64,000 nt of DNA from Flavobacterium sp. Leaf82 (GTDB lineage: Bacteria > Bacteroidota > Bacteroidia > Flavobacteriales > Flavobacteriaceae), in assembly GCF_001422725.1 (NCBI RefSeq), contig NZ_LMMA01000035.1, positions 62,001 through 126,000 of the forward strand, written 5' to 3'. Shown here in pieces: positions 61,659-64,000 of this stretch. The stretch's first letter is position 1. Each line of letters opens with the position of its first letter. The translations under genes and the position numbers were made by a program. The notes beneath the pieces were generated by a model. That model was not told where the DNA came from. It saw nothing but the letters and a program-made list of their open reading frames with translations, and did not search any database.

Positions 61659-62330
61659 CTATTCTTTAAGCATATATCCCGTTCCTTTTATGGTATGGAT
61701 AAATTTATGGTTTTGCTCGATTTTGTTTCTCAGATAAGAAATATATACATCGACCACATTTGTATTATTATCATAATTAATGCCCCAAACAGCGTTTAAA
61801 ATCTGCGTTCTTGACATTACCTTATTTCGGTTTTCTAATAAAAAAAGTAACAGTTTATATTCTCTTGGCGACAAATCTATCAGCGTATCATTTTCTGTAA
61901 CCTTATGTTCTTCAGGATTTATGGTCAGACTTCCTAAAGTGTATAAGGTTTCTTCATTATCATAATTAAATTTTGTTCTGCGCGTCAAGGCGTTTACTCT
62001 CGAAATTAATTCCTTAAAATGAAAAGGTTTAACCAAATAATCATCGGCGCCAGAATCCAGCGCATTTACCTTATCATCAGTATCGCTCAGAGCGCTAAGC
62101 ATTAATATAGGAGTATGAATTTTCTTGAAACGCATTAATTTCGTTAGCTGAATACCATCAATTCCCGGAAGCATGATATCCATCAGGATAATATCCCAGG
62201 TATTATCCTGAACTAATTCTCTTGCAATCTCACCAGTTTCAGCCAGATGTACCGTAAAATTGTTTTCTTCCAGACCTTTTATAATAAATTCGCTAATGCG
62301 TTTATCATCCTCAATGAGTAGAACATTCAT
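61659..62330 (-). CDS. OmpR-family response regulator
   Basis: The 223-residue protein has a receiver domain with E7/D8/D9, phospho-acceptor D51 (IILMDIMLPGIDG) and the Lys in DDYLVKPFHFKEL, followed by an OmpR/PhoB winged helix (about 125-223; DLSPREYKLLLFLLENRNKVMSRTQILNAVWG, then VDVYISYLRNKIE). It is first in the regulator-kinase-channel-adaptor-pump series and should activate the metal efflux genes, as CusR does. Confidence 0.92.
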   Translation of the reverse strand: MNVLLIEDDKRISEFIIKGLEENNFTVHLAETGEIARELVQDNTWDIILMDIMLPGIDGIQLTKLMRFKKIHTPILMLSALSDTDDKVNALDSGADDYLVKPFHFKELISRVNALTRRTKFNYDNEETLYTLGSLTINPEEHKVTENDTLIDLSPREYKLLLFLLENRNKVMSRTQILNAVWGINYDNNTNVVDVYISYLRNKIEQNHKFIHTIKGTGYMLKE

Positions 62331-62521
62331 ACTTAAAAATCTAAGATTATAATAGTGGTTTTTGTATTGATCAGGAAGTGCTAATAAACTAAAGTTGAAA
62401 TTGCCTGATAAATCTTTTTAAAGAGAAACTCAAAAATAGCAATTAATTATTGCAATTGCTGTTAAAATTGAATCTTAGAAAAGAGGAGGTTTAATCAAAC
62501 TTATTATAATCTAATATTCAA

Positions 62522-63022
62522 TCATTTTTTGGATAACGTTTCTAATACCTTTTCCAGATTATCAATACTCATTTTAAAGCCTTCAGAAAAGCCCATTTCG
62601 ATCATCTTTTCTAAACGTTCCAGAGATTCATTAAAAATAGCAATATTCACTTTTGTAATGCCGTTTTCTTCGCTAAAAGTATGATCCCAGTCAGAACCCG
62701 GCAATTCGCGATTCTCGTCTTTATCAGCAAAAGTATTATACATTTTAAAGTTTGTTTTTGGCGTAATCGAAGTATATTCCTGAACCGCCCAGCGCTCAAG
62801 ACCTTCCGGACTTACCATGGCGTAGAATCTTTTTCCGCCAACTTCAAAATTCATATATTTTGTTCTGGATGACCACGGTTTTGGCGCAACCCATTGATCC
62901 AGAATTTCCGGTTTTGTAAAAGCGTCCCAAACCAAACCAAGTTCTGCATCAAACTCTCTCGTTATATATACCGTTTTTATGGCTTTGTCAACGGTAAAAT
63001 CAAATTTCAAATCTTTTTTCAT
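62522..63022 (-). CDS. SRPBCC (AHSA1/START-like) domain protein
   Basis: The 166-residue protein has the AHSA1-type helix-grip fold: VYITREFDAELGLVWDAFTKPEILDQWVAPKPWSSRT at the start, GGKRFYAMVSPEG, and the long C-terminal helix MIEMGFSEGFKMSIDNLEKVLETL. Its ATG overlaps the stop of the ArsR-type gene by four bases. Such ArsR-SRPBCC pairs are widespread; the SRPBCC member is thought to bind a hydrophobic ligand, but no function is proven. Confidence 0.85.
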   Translation of the reverse strand: MKKDLKFDFTVDKAIKTVYITREFDAELGLVWDAFTKPEILDQWVAPKPWSSRTKYMNFEVGGKRFYAMVSPEGLERWAVQEYTSITPKTNFKMYNTFADKDENRELPGSDWDHTFSEENGITKVNIAIFNESLERLEKMIEMGFSEGFKMSIDNLEKVLETLSKK

Positions 63023-63339
63023 TTTTTCTGATTTTTAAGTGTTAATAGTATTTCGTCAAGCTGATTAAATTTGGTTTCCCAGATCTCCCTAAATTGGTTA
63101 ATCCATTTATCGATCTCTTTCATTTTTTCGATTTCAAGCGAATAATAAATTTCCCTGCCTTGTTGTTCCTGTTTTATCAAGTCACATTCTAAAAGCACCT
63201 TAAGATGTTTAGAAACAGATTGTCTGGTTGTGCTAAAATTCTCTGCAATGGCATTTGGAGTCATTGCATGCATTGCAATCAAGGTAATAATAGATCGCCT
63301 TGTTGGGTTGGCTATTGCCTGAAAAATGTCTCGTCTCAT
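63019..63339 (-). CDS. ArsR/SdpR-type winged-helix regulator
   Basis: The 106-residue protein has the ArsR-type winged helix: MRRDIFQAIANPTRRSIITLIAMHAMTPNAIAENFSTTRQSVSKHLKVLLECDLIKQEQQGREIYYSLE. It has no metal-binding Cys motif (ELCVC is absent), so it belongs with the SdpR/non-metal group. It is co-transcribed with the SRPBCC gene and probably binds the two operator-like sites in its promoter. Confidence 0.88.
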   Translation of the reverse strand: MRRDIFQAIANPTRRSIITLIAMHAMTPNAIAENFSTTRQSVSKHLKVLLECDLIKQEQQGREIYYSLEIEKMKEIDKWINQFREIWETKFNQLDEILLTLKNQKK

Positions 63340-63360
63340 AATGTTTCGTTTTAATTACGA

Positions 63361-63405
63361 AGCCAATTGGTTGCGAATATACGTGCAACTATTTGGTTTC
63401 GCAAA
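63361..63405 (-). promoter_or_regulatory. Promoter and paired operator-like sites of the arsR-SRPBCC operon
   Basis: On the minus strand TTTG (63405-63402), a 19-base spacer and TATATTCG (63382-63375) form a near-consensus promoter. Two related sites bracket the -7 box: AGCCAATTGGTTGC (63361-63374) and GCAACTATTTGGTTTCGC (63385-63402), both built on GCAACCAA-type half-sites. This geometry fits repression by the ArsR-type protein. Confidence 0.6.
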
Positions 63406-63608
63406 TTTTTAAGCAATTATTTTAAAAAATAATATATATAAGAACTTTAATTATAGTGTTTTAGAGGTTTATTTCGGATTGGATTGCTAATGAATTTAGA
63501 TATTTAAATTCTATCCAAATGTCTACGAACTCAGGAAAATTCACCTTTAAGTATATTTTGCTTTCTGAAAGACTTTCTGAAAAAGGATTTTTAAAGTTGA
63601 AGTTTTTT

Positions 63609-63691
63609 TAGGAGCTATTTCCCGCTGTACGTTCCAATCTTTTGTGCCGAACACCGGCACAAAAGGATTTCTACTTCCATCGGGGCTAGGA
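63609..63691 (+). repeat. Dispersed hairpin element, copy 5
   Basis: TTAGGAGCTATTTCCCGCTGT and CTACTTCCATCGGGGCTAGG flank a hairpin with stem ATCTTTTGTGCCG / CGGCACAAAAGGAT. This copy has the most divergent stem, with full pairing kept. The 626-base gap 63340-63965 otherwise holds the ArsR promoter and the structured leader below. Confidence 0.82.
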
Positions 63692-63785
63692 CAATAGGTT
63701 TCATGAGAGAGATTTGTATTTCATCAAAGAGTATTTTTCATGTTAATCATTTTAATTTTTTATATTTGAGAATAACACTGTATTA

Positions 63786-63820
63786 ATTGTAAGAAAAAGA
63801 AGATTTTTTAGCTATATTTG
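63786..63820 (+). promoter_or_regulatory. Promoter of the right-edge gene
   Basis: TTG (63787-63789), a 23-base spacer and TATATTTG (63813-63820) fit the Bacteroidota form. Transcription would start near 63826, leaving a 5' leader of about 140 bases before ATG 63966. Confidence 0.6.
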
Positions 63821-63832
63821 TTTTTCCTATTA

Positions 63833-63962
63833 TTACGACGTTACGGCTAAATGAAATTTGCCCTTGTATTATGTGTACAGTATCGGAAACGACTGTAAAT
63901 GCTGTCGTAAGCATTTAGGACACTAATATACAAGGGTTTTATTATTCCTAATTTTTACGACA
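63833..63962 (+). promoter_or_regulatory. Structured leader with possible loop-to-start-codon pseudoknot
   Basis: P1 pairs CCCTTGTAT (63861-63869) with ATACAAGGG (63928-63936), extended by GTG/CAC (63873-63875 with 63921-63923). P2 pairs TACAG with CTGTA and TCG with CGA around a GAAA tetraloop (63876-63897). P3 pairs AATGC with GCATT (63898-63915) around the loop TGTCGTAA (63903-63910). That loop is the exact complement of TTACGACA at 63955-63962, just before ATG 63966; TTACGAC also occurs at 63833-63839. A 15-codon ORF (63851-63898) overlaps P1-P2. I do not recognise a known riboswitch class. Confidence 0.55.
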
Positions 63963-63965
63963 TTA

Positions 63966-64000
63966 TGAGTGCAAACACAATTTCCAAAGAAGCCCAAATC
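63966..64000 (+). CDS. Start of a gene cut by the window edge
   Basis: The frame from ATG 63966 reads MSANTISKEAQI and runs off the end. Too little is present to name it. Support comes from the promoter and structured leader placed exactly before this ATG. Confidence 0.45.

Overview
The window looks like chromosomal DNA of a Flavobacterium-type Bacteroidota. It is AT-rich. Several genes have the Bacteroidota promoter form (a TTG/TTTG box about 20 bases before TAnnTTTG). It carries a SusC/SusD pair, a DUF6377-type regulator and families typical of the phylum. I see no rRNA, tRNA, CRISPR array or transposase. Intergenic spaces are crowded with palindromic dispersed repeats.

Layout. 1-3.8 kb: a 2-oxoglutarate oxygenase, then a MarR regulator coupled to a secreted serine hydrolase and an EamA transporter. 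3.8-5.6 kb: a catabolic-type glutamate dehydrogenase preceded by an attenuator-like leader (two Met/Cys-rich mini-ORFs around an intrinsic terminator). 5.7-6.9 kb: a membrane sterol-desaturase-family hydroxylase followed by a 13-copy heptamer array. 7.1-19.3 kb: a polysaccharide utilisation locus (divergent TPR/DUF6377 regulator, DUF5004-like lipoprotein, two-domain secreted protein, SusC, SusD, GH71/99-like lipoprotein, GH97 of the inverting alpha-glucosidase type). 19.5-28.2 kb: outer membrane barrel, MarR, MATE pump behind four tandem 111-120 bp repeats, membrane proteins of unknown role, a mismatch glycosylase, AraC and a MarR-GNAT fusion.

28.3-35.2 kb (minus strand): a tight six-gene run, MlaE-MlaF-MlaD-AsmA-low affinity iron permease-FAD oxidoreductase, which suggests lipid traffic to or from the outer membrane. 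35.5-42.8 kb: a GT4 fusion protein, a 53-residue DUF1328 protein, a group of small stress/detoxification-type genes (DinB, VOC, DoxX), GNAT, a Crp-type regulator and a lipoprotein. 43.2-50.0 kb: a TetR gene and a hydrophobe/amphiphile RND efflux operon (adaptor, pump, outer membrane channel) with five copies of a TetR-like operator and a vestigial duplicate of the start of the channel gene. 50.4-52.6 kb: a ketopantoate-reductase-like gene and a divergent AraC gene bracketed by a direct repeat. 52.6-54.5 kb: GNAT with a 26-bp palindromic operator, a cupin gene bracketed by inverted repeats, and a CheY-like protein. 54.6-62.3 kb: a heavy-metal type RND system (CusA/CzcA, adaptor, channel) with its two-component system. 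62.5-63.3 kb: an ArsR-SRPBCC pair. The right edge holds the start of a gene whose leader can fold into a three-way junction; an 8-base loop in it is exactly complementary to the bases just before the start codon.

The two signals I consider most worth following are the two RNA-level regulators: the Met/Cys-rich attenuator before gdhA, and the right-edge pseudoknot leader. Next come the dispersed hairpin family with base-pair covariation and the decayed tandem duplication in the efflux operon.
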